Source of the DNA: Chinchilla lanigera
Taxonomy: Eukaryota > Chordata > Mammalia > Rodentia > Chinchillidae
Length of the DNA: 64,000 nt
Direction of reading: 5' to 3'
Assembly: GCF_000276665.1 (NCBI RefSeq)
Contig: NW_004955472.1
Span: 6,457,500-6,521,499, forward strand
Shown here piece after piece: positions 24,665-35,419 of this stretch. The notes beneath the pieces are model-generated. The model saw nothing but the letters and a program-made list of their open reading frames with translations. It ran no database searches and was not told where the DNA came from. A program made the position numbers and the translations under genes. Each line of letters begins with the position of its first letter. The first letter of the stretch is position 1.

Positions 24665-24885
24665 TATTTTCCTCCAATACTGGGGATTGTACACAGGGCC
24701 TTCAAACTGAACTACATCTTCAGCTCTTTTTTTTTTTTTTTTTTTATTCATTTACTTTTAAACTTTTGAGACAGGATCTCCTAAGTCACTAAATTGTTCG
24801 TGTTAGGCTTGAGTTTTCGATCCTCTTGACTCATCCTCCATCCTGGGATTATAGTAAAGCACCACCACACCCAGCCTTTCAAAGT
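24665..24885 (-). mobile_element. B1+ID composite SINE (B1-dID-like)
   Basis: On the minus strand a B1 head and body (right part, 'caccaccacacccagccttt' on plus) is followed by an A-rich linker (24,727-24,745). An ID-like tRNA segment then follows (24,670-24,725, with 'caatactggggattgtacac' on plus). A 7SL-derived unit followed by an ID unit is the architecture of the B1-dID family of several non-murid rodents. Both halves are well diverged. Confidence 0.65.
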
Positions 24886-24903
24886 TTGCAATGATAGCAT
24901 TAC

Positions 24904-24965
24904 AGGCCAGCCTGAGTACCACAAGTTTAATCCTCCTGAACTATACAGTGAAATCCCAGGAAGAA
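24904..24965 (+). mobile_element. B1 internal fragment
   Basis: 'ggccagcctgagtaccacaa' followed by 'gaactatacagtgaaatccc' resembles the central part of a B1. It lacks head and tail and could be a rearranged piece of the neighbouring composite SINE. Confidence 0.35.
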
Positions 24966-24974
24966 TGGCGATCA

Positions 24975-25228
24975 TTAAGAAATCAGATCATAACAGATGC
25001 TGGTGAGAGTGCAGGGAAAAGGAACACTTCTGTGCTGATAGTGTGAATGTGAACTACTTCAATCACTGTAGTAATCAACATGGATACTCTTCAAAACCCT
25101 ACAACTAGAAATTTTATTTAACCTACCTGCTCCCCTTCTAGGTATCTGCCCAAAAGACTTGAAGACATCATATTACAGTGATACACGCATTGCCATGTTT
25201 ATAGCAGCACCATTTGCAATAGCTAACG
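24975..25228 (+). mobile_element. L1 ORF2 C-terminal fragment
   Basis: 'cagatgctggtgagagtgca', 'ggtatctgcccaaaagactt' and 'tgtttatagcagcaccattt' are landmarks of the L1 ORF2 end, in the sense direction on plus. The frame is closed and both ends are missing. Confidence 0.7.
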
Positions 25229-25929
25229 TGGGTCCTGAGGTTGCAGTTTTTTTAAACTCCTGCTTCCTCTGGGATAATACTTCCTCTGGTGTATAATCCT
25301 ACCAGTTATTAATGGCCTAGTTTAAGTGCTGCCCACCCTCCCAGGACATCATTGTCAGGACTTAAGGATCAGAAAGATTGGAGGAAAAATGTTCATTTCA
25401 GTGTCTGCGCAGCGCTAGTCTTACCTTCTGTTCTGGTCACTTTCTCTTTTTCATTTCTAATGTTTATCTGCATTTGGAAGATTTCTGTTTTGAAGCTGTA
25501 AGTTCTTTGGCATTAAGAAATCTTTTTCCCTTCTTGAAATCCTTTTTAGTAAATAGATTGGCAGATGTAGTAAGTGTACAAAATACTTTCTTTTAGTAAA
25601 TGCTCTCTTCTGCATGAATTTTGGCTTATCAATAAGCCTTTCAAATATGATGTGTGGAATTTAATAAGCAAAATGCCCCTGACTCTCCATGTCTATTAAT
25701 AAAATCTAAGATGGTGTTATAGTTGATTTTAAATTCTTTTTTGTGGTTACTATTATTTAACTTTTGGTAGCAGTCGTGCTACTGATTATTATTAAAAAAT
25801 CTAGGGCTTTTAATCTTGCCTATTCTTAATCCAGGCAAGTTTTCTCTATTTTGTGTTTGCACAACTTTAAAACTCAAGCAGCAGTTTATCACTGTTTTTA
25901 GTTGTCCTTTATTCTCTCCTCTCAAGATA

Positions 25930-26270
25930 TTTTTGGATCTTGGTCAGTTTTCTCAGTAAATTCATTAGCTGTCTGCTGAGAGCCCTCCATTCCCAGCTGT
26001 TAGTAATGTGCTTGCTGAAAAAGCTGAGCTTCTCTGTCCTTACCAATTCATTGATAAAAATGAGTGAGACAGAAACAAGAATAGAGAACTCTCTCCTGAC
26101 AGCTTCACTCGAAATCAGCACATTATAAATCATTCTATATGGCCACAGTCCTCCATTTTATCCACAAAGATGTCAGGAGAGCACATTCCACTGCCTTTCT
26201 ACAATCAAAGGAGGTTCCTGTTATTTCTCTCAATATTCCTACTACATCACAATATAAAGAGGTGATTTCC
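25930..26270 (-). mobile_element. CR1/L3 LINE relic
   Basis: On the minus strand the region around 26,160-26,205 reads like the RT block 'AFDKV.HDIL' of the CR1/L3 group: the plus-strand complement has 'tatccacaaagatgtcagga'. Flanking sequence also follows the CR1-L3 pattern of short conserved blocks. It is highly diverged and no frame is retained across the block. Confidence 0.45.
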
Positions 26271-26504
26271 CACATCAATCAAGTCACTTAAAAGTGTATG
26301 TTATAAACCTGTTTACATTTTTGGAAATTTACATATTCCCTAGTAGTGTCAGCTATGCACTTATATTTAATCTGTACTGACAGACGAGACACTATTAAAT
26401 CTTTCTAAAGAATGGAAGATAAAATTTTAATATCATGTTCAAGGTGAACTATACCAAATGAAGTTTTTGTTGCGGTTGTTTGAAGCTTTCTTTTGAGTTT
26501 CTTT

Positions 26505-26602
26505 TTCTTTTTTATTTTTTTGCATGGTGCTGCAAATCCCATCAGGGGCATTGCGTATGCCAGCCGAGCGCTCTAACATGGAGCCACTTTCCCCGGACCC
26601 CA
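26505..26602 (-). mobile_element. old ID/tRNA SINE
   Basis: 'catggtgctgcaaatcccat', 'gcgtatgccagccgagcgct' and 'ctaacatggagccacttt' are the reverse of a tRNA-derived SINE body with box A ('gtggctccatgttagagcg' on minus) and box B remnants. It differs strongly from the young ID copies and represents an older layer. Confidence 0.7.
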
Positions 26603-26784
26603 GTTAGCTGTATTCACCTAACTTGGTGAATTATACCAAGTGAGCAACTTCCTCCTGAATGTTCTAAGTATTTATTTTGGCCTCTTTTGTCCATACTTTT
26701 AAGTAATTTAGCCAAACAAAATAATAACTTAAACTGTACCACCACAAAATTAATGCAGTTTAACACTATATCAGAAACAACTTA

Positions 26785-26912
26785 ATTTGAATGCTTGCCA
26801 TATGAAAGATACTGTGTTCAATGTCTTGGGCATGACAGCTAAGTCATTATCACAGTCTGATTAAGTAAATATCATAATTTCATTTCCTAAAAGAACACCT
26901 GAGGTCCACAGT
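26785..26912 (-). mobile_element. MIR SINE relic
   Basis: 'gcttgccatatgaaagatac' to 'aatatcataatttcatttcc' and 'cacctgaggtccaca' follow the reversed MIR 3' half. Confidence 0.45.
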
Positions 26913-26922
26913 TTCACTCATC

Positions 26923-26935
26923 CCCCCCCCCCCCG
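26923..26935. repeat. poly-C run
   Basis: A homopolymer of about 12 C lies next to the MIR relic and ends at 'ggctac'. Confidence 0.9.
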
Positions 26936-27089
26936 GCTACTTTTCAGTTGCTTGTGTGTCTTTTACAGAATTAGCTCTATTGTTAGGTCTCTTAATCCTA
27001 CCAACTCTGTGTTTTCTTTGGGAGTAGAATTTCCACAAAATCACTGGAGAAATCCTAAGCAACTCTTTAAAGAACAATCAGCTATTAGT

Positions 27090-27435
27090 TGCACCTTAGT
27101 CAGTTTGGCTGCTGTAACAAAATGAACTGTGTGTCTTACAAACAATAAATGTCTACTTATAATTCTAAGGAGTTGGAAGTGCAAGATGAAATCAGCAGGT
27201 TTCATGACTCTTGAGGAACTGCCGTTTGGGTTCCTATGTGGCAACTTCTAGCTGTGTTCTCAGATGGTGGAAGGGCAGACAAGCCCTCCTCGGCTTCTTT
27301 CGCGAAGTATTAATCCTGCTCATGAGTGCTGAGCCATCATGTCAATCACCTCTGAAAGACTTCATTTCTTAAACTGAGCATTAGGTTCCAAATCTGAATT
27401 TGGAGGGAGACAGAGACATTCAAAACATAGTGCCT
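27090..27435 (-). mobile_element. MaLR (MLT1-like) solo LTR
   Basis: The left edge 'tagtcagtttggctgctgta' plus 'acaaaatgaactgtgtgtct' matches the reversed 3' end of MLT1-type LTRs. The right part ends 'cattcaaaacatagtg', the reversed LTR start. Central blocks ('gttctcagatggtggaaggg', 'catgagtgctgagccatcat') also follow the family order. No internal retroviral coding region is attached. Confidence 0.6.
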
Positions 27436-27761
27436 CTATGAAAGGCGCTACGGGAAAACCTGGAGTCACGTGAGGATGTATAGCAGGTATGTCGGACCTA
27501 GTCTGGAGGGTAGGAGGAAGTTTGTAAAGGAAATGTCTTTTCATCTGTGTCATGATAAAAGTCACAGACAGCCAAGAGGTCGGCAGTGGGGTGGGGATGA
27601 TGCCCGGTCTGCTGAGGCAGGGGTCCTGGCGTGGGAAAGGAGTCTGGCAGGTTTTAGGAAAATGAAAGGCGGCAGGAGTGACTACAGTGCAGAGCCTGAG
27701 CTGGAGCGCGGAAAGACTTTACATCGCGTGCGGCCTTCCCGCAGGCCGCCTGTTGAGTTTA

Positions 27762-27888
27762 TTTTTTTTTTGTTTTGTTTTGTTTTTGTTTTTTTTTTTT
27801 GGTTTTTCTCCGGTACCGGGAACCAAACTCACGACCTTGCGCTTGCCAGGCAGGCGCTTTGCCGCTGAGCTAAATCCCCAGCCCCCCA
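27762..27888 (-). mobile_element. ID SINE, young, TSD
   Basis: A TTTTG-rich tail, then 'ggtaccgggaaccaaactca', 'ccttgcgcttgccaggcagg' and the reversed head. Flanks are cctgttgagttta (27,749-27,761) and cctgttaagttta (27,889-27,901), a 13-bp duplication with one later mismatch. Confidence 0.96.
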
Positions 27889-27901
27889 CCTGTTAAGTTT
27901 A

Positions 27902-30120
27902 GATTGTAGCCCAAAAGAAATGGGAAGCCAAGAGGTTTATTTCTTTATTTGTCTTTTATTTGTTTATTTTCCTTAGAAATGAAGGATAATCAGATTTTCA
28001 CTGCAGAAAGATCATTCCTCCTGCTCCGAAGGGGCTGGATTAGAAAATAGCAGCAATAGATAAAAGAATACCCGGGTGGATGCTTTGTGAGAGTGGAGGA
28101 CAAAAATAACAAAGCCTGAGAGCAGGTACTGACAGAAGGGGTCAAGACAAGTCAGTGGAGGCCAGAGAAGTTTAGGACCATAATTGGCAAGACTGTGTAA
28201 CTGATTAAATGAGGTGAGAAAAGGGAAAAGCCAAGGCTTGTCCAGCAGGGTGGATGTTAATTAAATAGTTGCCCAAGGACAAATAGCTAATAAGTGTTCT
28301 GGATGTGGACTTTGTTCAAAATTTGTGCTTTTAAATTGTACTCCTCTGAGGCCCTCCTTAAAATGGCCCAGTATTGCGGTGTTTGCAATTCTAAACTGTC
28401 AGCTGGATGAGAGTGGACGCGTGTGACCTCACACTGGAGATACATTCGCACATGCGGTGTAAAATGGACCGCGGGACGAATCCAGGTTCTTTCAGGTGCA
28501 ATTCGCGGTGGTGACAGTTCAGACAAGCTGCAAAACCTGGGGTTCTCTCGTTTGTGTCTCACTCTGTATCTCGGTGATAATAACATCAATTGCAATGAGG
28601 TATTCAGGGTAAAATGAGAAATCAATCTTCCCGAAGGTCCTTGGAGGAAAGGGAATTTTCCTCTAAATCACAAAATCATACATTTGCCACATCATGCTCT
28701 ACCTAAGTCTGTGTTGCTAAATAATTTGTGATGTATCTTTAAAAATTACTCTGTAACTATTTGCACAATCAGGAGAAATAATTATAATTGAGGTCAGGGA
28801 GAACCCCTCATTTTTTAGTGCAAACATTCTTAGTAATCTGAGGTACTAAATCATAACCCATTTTCATGGTCTTTCCCTTCTGGGTTAGAAGATAATCATG
28901 AAAGGAATTATAGCCACAGGATTTCATTTTCTTATTGTTGCATTTAATAATACAGAATAGTGATGTTCATTTGGGGGAACTGGTACATATGTGTTACACG
29001 TATTCATCATTTTCAGTCTCCTGACACCCTCCTTCTTTCTTCCCGCATTTCGTGGGTCCCTTTCTCCACTTCTGAGCATTTACCTTGTAGCTTCTGATCA
29101 TCTCTCTTTAATTAATTAATTTATTTATTTATATTTTAGGTTACTCATATGAGAAAGCATTTAACTTTATGAGTCTATTTCCCTTATTATGATGATCTCC
29201 ACTTGACAGGATTTCATTTTTTAAAATGTTGCCACGAATAAAATACTTACCACCAAAAGGTAACGTTGTCACTGGGCAAGATTAGGTGTGACTCATTTCC
29301 AGTACACTCTTGAAGTTTTGTTTAAGACTTGCATCTAAAATGTGTAAGTTCAAATTTCCCCCACAGCTCTGAATGCTGTTTCCTATGCAGTGTATTTTGA
29401 AGATACAATTATATATGAACACTGCACAGTTTAATTAGAAGGAACAAAAGAAGTAATAAAATATAGGTAATTATTTGAATGTTTATAGATACTACGGATG
29501 CTGACAAAGTTTTGTCTCCTTCACTACACCGTGCACAGAATTATTTCTGCAGGTTATGTTTTTCCATCAGGAGCAAATCAAGACTGTGCCACATCACACC
29601 GGATCTGCTGGAGACGAGCCAGTCCTCAGGTTTTAATGGAAACCTTCAGCACAGTCAAACATGGTGCAAGGACTGTGTATCTCTAACCCCGGACAAGGAG
29701 GGACAGCGGGAAAGCATGGCGTCTGTCAAGTGAAAAGAAGCAACTCACTAGATTCATGTGCCATCGTAACCAGAAGATTTTGATCTCAATTAATAAAAGG
29801 TCATGGATGTATACGAGAAAATACTTTTACCAGCAGAGGAACACACATAAGCACTAAATGTGCTTAAGGCTCTAAGTAAATGTTAATGTAACTAATTATT
29901 CAGCAAAGAACACTTGCTCTCCTCAGAATAATCTTTTGATTGATCTTTCAGAAGAGCCTATGTGTAAAGAAAGGAAAGAATGTCAATTCTAAAGATCATA
30001 CTTCTGCTCGGAGCCCTAAAATATAGAAGTGATAACAGAGGAAAAATTGAAGAAGGAAACAACTAAAAGAGCTAAAACACCTAGATGGGAAAAATACAGT
30101 TACAAAGCAAACATAGAGCA
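27902..30120. other. mostly unique DNA with weak repeat traces
   Basis: About 28,255-28,345 resembles a reversed MIR core ('gcccaaggacaaatagctaa'). About 28,955-29,110 has the composition and order of an L1 3'UTR, but I cannot place it firmly. The ORFs at 28,287-28,625 (minus, 112 codons) and 29,479-29,733 (plus, 84 codons) have no recognisable domain or exon structure. Confidence 0.4.
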
Positions 30121-30124
30121 TTAA

Positions 30125-30260
30125 TCCATTTTCTTAAATTTTTAACAATATTCTTTTAATTGACAAAGCATAATGGTATACATTTATGTGGTACAATATG
30201 AATTTTAGTGTATGTATGCAATATGGAATTATTAATCCATTTTATTCTTTAAAATTATAT
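30125..30260 (-). mobile_element. old L1 3'UTR fragment
   Basis: 'ttaattgacaaagcataatg', 'gtatacatttatgtggtaca' and 'atatgaattttagtgtatgt' match the reversed 3' end of L1M-type elements. Confidence 0.55.
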
Positions 30261-33090
30261 GTATATTTAATATAAATATTTACAAAAGTATTTAACCAAA
30301 AATTTGAGTGGTTATTTCTCAATGGTAGCATTTGAGACTATCATTCTTTATTTATTCTTTGCTTGGTCTTTCTAATTTATTCTACTATCCTTAAAGATAT
30401 CCTTTGGGATATCTTATATCCTTAAAGAAGAAGTAACAGGAAACACAATATGTTTACCAAATGGAAATTAGCAAGCCTATTTATTTTTATAATCTGTAAA
30501 ATTGAAAAATGTTTTCATTATGTTCAGGAAGCTTAAGAAATCCCTCAGAGATCACAGGGAAAAGGAGAGGGCCTGTAGAATTCAAACAAATCAAATAGAC
30601 CTACACTTACAAAGACATTGCCAGTGGCAGAAAAGATTTTTAACAAAATAATAAAAATATCTAATCAATGTCAAATTGAAGAGCAGTAACAATAGAAAAC
30701 AGCAGGTGAAGGTAGGGGTAATTGAGTTCAAGGGTGACAAACACAATGAGTGCAATTTTAGACACAGTAAGTTTAACAGTCTAATTTTTGCAACCATGGA
30801 GAATTATAGAGTTGTTTGTGGTAAATCTCAGATAAGCAACTTGAATAATAAATAGAAACATAATTTATATTTCAGCAAGGAAAACAAATCAATACGATAA
30901 TATGTTTTCTTCTTTGTTATTAATGAAGCAGAGGTTGATGAAAAGTGGGACAGCTGCAAATGCAAGATGAAAAAGAAAAAAAATCAATGCTCAGTACCCT
31001 TACAAGGTGTCAAGACCTCTGTTTTGGGCAGTGTGTCTCACTGGGTAGTGCCTAAGACACTGATGCTGGAAATAACCTACAAAGTGTGACCCCAACAATG
31101 AAATCAAACTCTGCAAGATCAACATTCCCCAGGAATCTACTTTTTTGCTATGTGCCCAAGGTCATTCTGATGTTCATTGAAATGAAGACCAACTAATATA
31201 AAGTATGGGTCTAAAATCCATCTGAGACAACAAAATGGTAGATTTTACACTTCTCTTTAAGAAAAGAGCTATTTACTTGACTGAAACTTAGCTTAATATA
31301 TAAAGTCTGCTAGGGAGTGTGAGCTAATGCACCAAGAAGGCCAATGAATTCATAATGTTTGCTTCTATACATACGGACTTTTTGAAATACACTTTTAGGT
31401 CATTTTCTTTTAAATTGTCTTATACATTCTGAATTAATATGTGAACTGGGAAAAAGTTAAAATGCCTTATTCTTATTTGCATAACTGATAGACGTAAAAT
31501 AGTCTTGTTAATCATTGAAGCATATGTACTACGTTTCAGCTGATTAATTCTGTTCTAATGTAATTCCTGGTTTTTCTCCCTACTTCATAGAGCAGTCATG
31601 GATGCAACAAAAAATATTCTCTTAGCTATTTGAATCCTTTTAGCTAGTTTATCCAAAGATACATTATTTTTGTTTTCTTTCATTTTATGCTTTATCAAAG
31701 AACAAAATTACAGGATCTTGAATGACTTTGTGAATGCAATTCTAGAATCAGACAACGGTTGATGTCATAGGCTGTGATGTCTGTCCTGACTGGCCGAGCA
31801 GAGAAAGATGTTTTATAGACAGAGAAAGACTGAAGAAAGCAGGAATAAAGAATGGAAAGAAGAAGCGATTAGTCATTTTAAAGTACCTTTATTATAAGGT
31901 GAAGACACAGAGGCAGAATAATAGAAATGTAACTGATTGGAAAACATCATGTTATATCAGGTTAAGGATTCAAAAATATGAGGATTTGAGTGGAGGAAAC
32001 TTTACTGTCTTGCCAATCCATCTGTTTAGGGAATTTGTCTATCTCCTCTTATGTTCTTGCTTCTGGGAGAGTCAAATAACACTTTAGTTGTAATTTGGTG
32101 ATATGAAGCTTTAGCGTGAGTGACTCCATATTTATTTTTAACTGGGTCTCTTGGAAACCCATGAAGGATGATAGTCCAAAACAATATCCACCTGCAAGTT
32201 TTATTTAGCGGGAACTTCTAGAAGACATACCTAAATTTAAAAAAGCTCCAGAAGTTATAAAAGCCAGGAAAAAATAGGAAGAACTCATGAGATCTATAGT
32301 CTGGAATATCAGATATAACTTTTTGACCTTATAATTGATGACTTTGCTTTGCCAGATGTGGATTATTTCCAGATTACTCTACAGATGTATAAAAATTTTT
32401 CCAGAAATGTGCTTTATAGGAATGTCTTGTGTATTCCTTTGAAAGTGCACCTGTTACCCAGTCTATTTACACCTTCCTTTATGTAAGTCTTTGACTTGTG
32501 AAATGTAATCGAATCATTTATGTATGCGGTGTGATAAAAAATGTGAAGGTTTATAAAATGTTTAAAATTTATTACAGTACCCATATTGTCATTAATACCC
32601 CTAAAATACTCCTCTTCATTTACAAACACTCACCCAATTATTCTTTTCACTTTATGGAGCTCCTCTTTTGTGCGTGTCTTTAGTTGCATTCTTGTAGATG
32701 CTTGTTTATCTTGAATTGATTCAAGACATGTACTTTTTATGGTGATTTTGACTTTGGGGAAGAGTCAGAAGGTGCACAGGGCTGTACCTGGTGAGTCAGG
32801 TAGATGCAGGCACTCCATACTGGTTTGCATTAGGCAGAAATTACCATAAATGGCTGATCAACACAGGGTAATAAAATGCAGTGCTTATTTGAGTTACAAA
32901 ATGTATTACGGTAAAAGACAAGTTGCCATTAATCTTCCTCAAATACTAAAATATTCCTCCTCACTTCAAACATAAGTAGTCAATTGTTCCTGGCAATGTG
33001 TTATTTATTATAGTAAGGTTTTTAAAAAATTCACACTTTACTAAGTTTTGAAATTTATATATCCACTGTACCTTTCAATCAACCCATAGA
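30261..33090. other. unique AT-rich DNA, no gene seen
   Basis: No exon, SINE or LTR is recognisable. Two related blocks about 335 bp apart (32,566-32,645 and 32,903-32,990) are described under findings. Confidence 0.4.
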
Positions 33091-33094
33091 TATG

Positions 33095-33116
33095 TGTATA
33101 TATATATATATATATT
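33095..33116. repeat. (TA)n microsatellite
   Basis: A short alternating TA run. Confidence 0.9.
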
Positions 33117-33289
33117 TTAATATTACATAAATTTCTTCAGCATTGTACATTTCAAATACAACAACTCACAATATTTCTAAACTTCTGCATGTATTTTCAT
33201 GCTTTAAAACTAACAAAAATCCAACTTTTGTCAAAAACCAAATGTCACTATTAGAAACAAGACACTTGCAGTATTAAGTTCTTGGCCTG

Positions 33290-33630
33290 AGGATTGTATC
33301 AGTCAGTATGGGCTGTATTATGTCCTGCTAACAAATAATGCAAAATCTCAGAGTTTGAAAACAGCTGTAATGTATTGCTGCTGGTATACAAGCAGCAAAT
33401 TATAATCAGTTCACAATTTTGGGTTTCAGAGAAACCATTATTTGAACATTGCAGGTCTCCATGGCCAGGAGAAGACGGTAGTATAAAGCATCACCAAAAT
33501 TTGATGAGCAGTGCTGAGGGCTAGCAACCACATTTTTGTTGTTTCCTTCTCAGACTTTAAAGAGAGTAGGTGCTGGTAATAGTCAACAACAGTACTGAAG
33601 CTTCATAGTCTTGATCAGTTAGCCATTAGG
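33290..33630. mobile_element. ancient interspersed repeat, family unassigned
   Basis: 'tcagtcagtatgggctgtat', 'caaataatgcaaaatctcag' and 'gaacattgcaggtctccatg' follow in order a placental-mammal repeat that I recognise by pattern but cannot name with confidence. It could be an LTR of the MaLR/ERVL group. Confidence 0.45.
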
Positions 33631-33634
33631 TGTT

Positions 33635-34080
33635 ATGTTAGTTGGGGTCCTTCAGACAAACAGAATGAGAAATAGAGAGTGAGATTGAGATTTACTATAA
33701 GAATCAATCCATGTGATTATGGAAGTCAAGATGCAAGAAGCCCCATGACATGCTGTCTATAAAGTAGAGAACTGCAAAGCTGGTGGTATAATTCAATCTG
33801 AGGCTGACAACCTGACAGCCATGTAGAACCCTGGAGTGAATGCTGGAGTCCAAGGTCAAAGAATTGGTTTTTCCTCTGCCTGTTTGTTATATCCCAGGCC
33901 CAAACCAGCCATGGTGCCTGTTGACCTTGTAAGCAGATCTTCTTCACTCATTAAGCTAACTCACACACCAAAGTCCTCCGGAGAAACCTTCACAGACTCG
34001 TCTAGAATTCTTTACCAGTTTTCCAGGCACTCCTTGAACCAGTCAAGTTGACACCTAGAGTTAGCTATCACATTAGGGCA
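33635..34080. mobile_element. ancient interspersed repeat (LTR-like), family unassigned
   Basis: It starts near 'gggtccttcagacaaacaga', continues through 'gagattgagatttactataa' and 'agctggtggtataattcaat', and ends 'cagtcaagttgacacctaga'. This order is shared by a common mammalian repeat. A 73-codon and a 71-codon ORF inside it are incidental. Confidence 0.5.
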
Positions 34081-34084
34081 TTTA

Positions 34085-35290
34085 ATTCCCACTTCATCAT
34101 CTATTAGGATTTCACGAGACGGGTGCAAACATTTACTAAAGGATATAACTCCTAGCAGATGGTTTTTCCACAGAGATGTGTTTTCAAAGCCCCAGTAACT
34201 ATTTCTTAACCTTCCCCTTTGGGCCCTGGCATAGTAAGGACTTCCTGCTTCTGCTAGCCCTGGAGAACTATAATATAGCCTGTCATAACTTCATCAATGC
34301 TCTTTCTTGTTTGAGTCTCTTAGACTAACCTGTCCCTTTCATGCTGGAGTCCTGAGTGATTCTGACACTGTCTCCAGGTCTGATATACATTTGTGTTTAG
34401 TGTTAATAAGCAAAACTATTAGCTTCCAAAAGCTTCAGCAACAACTAGTTTTCTATTAAGATCTCATGTTCTTAGGATCTCAAAATTTTTACTATCATAT
34501 AAAGAATAAATTTAATTCCTGACCTTACCAAATGAAAAAAAAATATTTGAAGTTGTTTCCATTACATGTTACTGTGATAAATAATTTGTTGTAAAGCTTC
34601 TGAGAAACTGTAGAGTGGGCTATTTATTAGGTTAAGAACAGAGAGAAAGGGAGACTATTATTAATAAAATTCCAAGTTCAGAATCTCAGTAACACCTTCC
34701 TGTTGTGGATCAGCACTGACGGGCAGAAATACAAACCCTCTGAATAAAGTAAGTGGCAAGAATGTGAAATCAACCTGTCAGTCCATCAGCAAGTATTTAC
34801 TGTTCTGAAACTTCACGTTTCACGTCCACTCTTCCTATTGATTTATCCAAGACTTTTCCAAGTTTTGTTCATTCCATTTTCTTTAATATTGATTTTTGTT
34901 TCTCTCTATTGAGCCTAGTGCACATAATAACTGCAATTTTACTTGCTCTTTTGTTGTATCACTTTTCTTCTGAGGATTTGTTCTCCAAGGAGAGAGCTAT
35001 TTCACATATAAAAGTAAGAAAACATAGTTTCCCTATAATTTTGTAAATCAGGAATGAAACTTATAGGACAAATATTTATGCACAAATACTAGTAACCAGT
35101 CTACCTTATTTCCCTTTGTTTTCTTCCATTATATTTCATTCTATTTCTTTGATCCTTTACAGAAATATTGAATAAGATGAAATGCTTGTTGTGCTTTATC
35201 TTAGTTGTCCAAAGATCATTAAACCTTCTGTGGGCAATTGCTGTTTTATCCATTATCTCCTTTAGCATTTCTTTTGCTTAGAAAGTTCAG
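34085..35290. other. unique DNA, no gene seen
   Basis: About 34,555-34,740 weakly resembles a rodent MaLR LTR ('ttactgtgataaa') but is not callable. Nothing else is seen. Confidence 0.4.
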
Positions 35291-35304
35291 GTATCTTAGC
35301 GTTT

Positions 35305-35408
35305 TTTTGTTTGTTTGTTTGTTAGTTTTTTTCCAGTACCAGGAATCGAACTCACAACCTTGCACCTGCCAGGCAGACGCTGTTCCACTGAGCTAAATCC
35401 CCAGCCCC
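35305..35408 (-). mobile_element. ID SINE, 11-bp TSD
   Basis: A TTTG-type tail, then 'agtaccaggaatcgaactca', 'ccttgcacctgccaggcaga' and the reversed head 'gagctaaatccccagcccc'. The perfect duplication tcttagcgttt lies at 35,294-35,304 and 35,409-35,419. It carries more substitutions than the 14.0, 21.0 and 55.8 kb copies. Confidence 0.96.
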
Positions 35409-35419
35409 TCTTAGCGTTT

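Noticed and set aside
27470..27868. 132-codon plus-strand ORF
   Set aside because: Its C-terminal part is antisense ID SINE sequence, and the rest has no recognisable domain.
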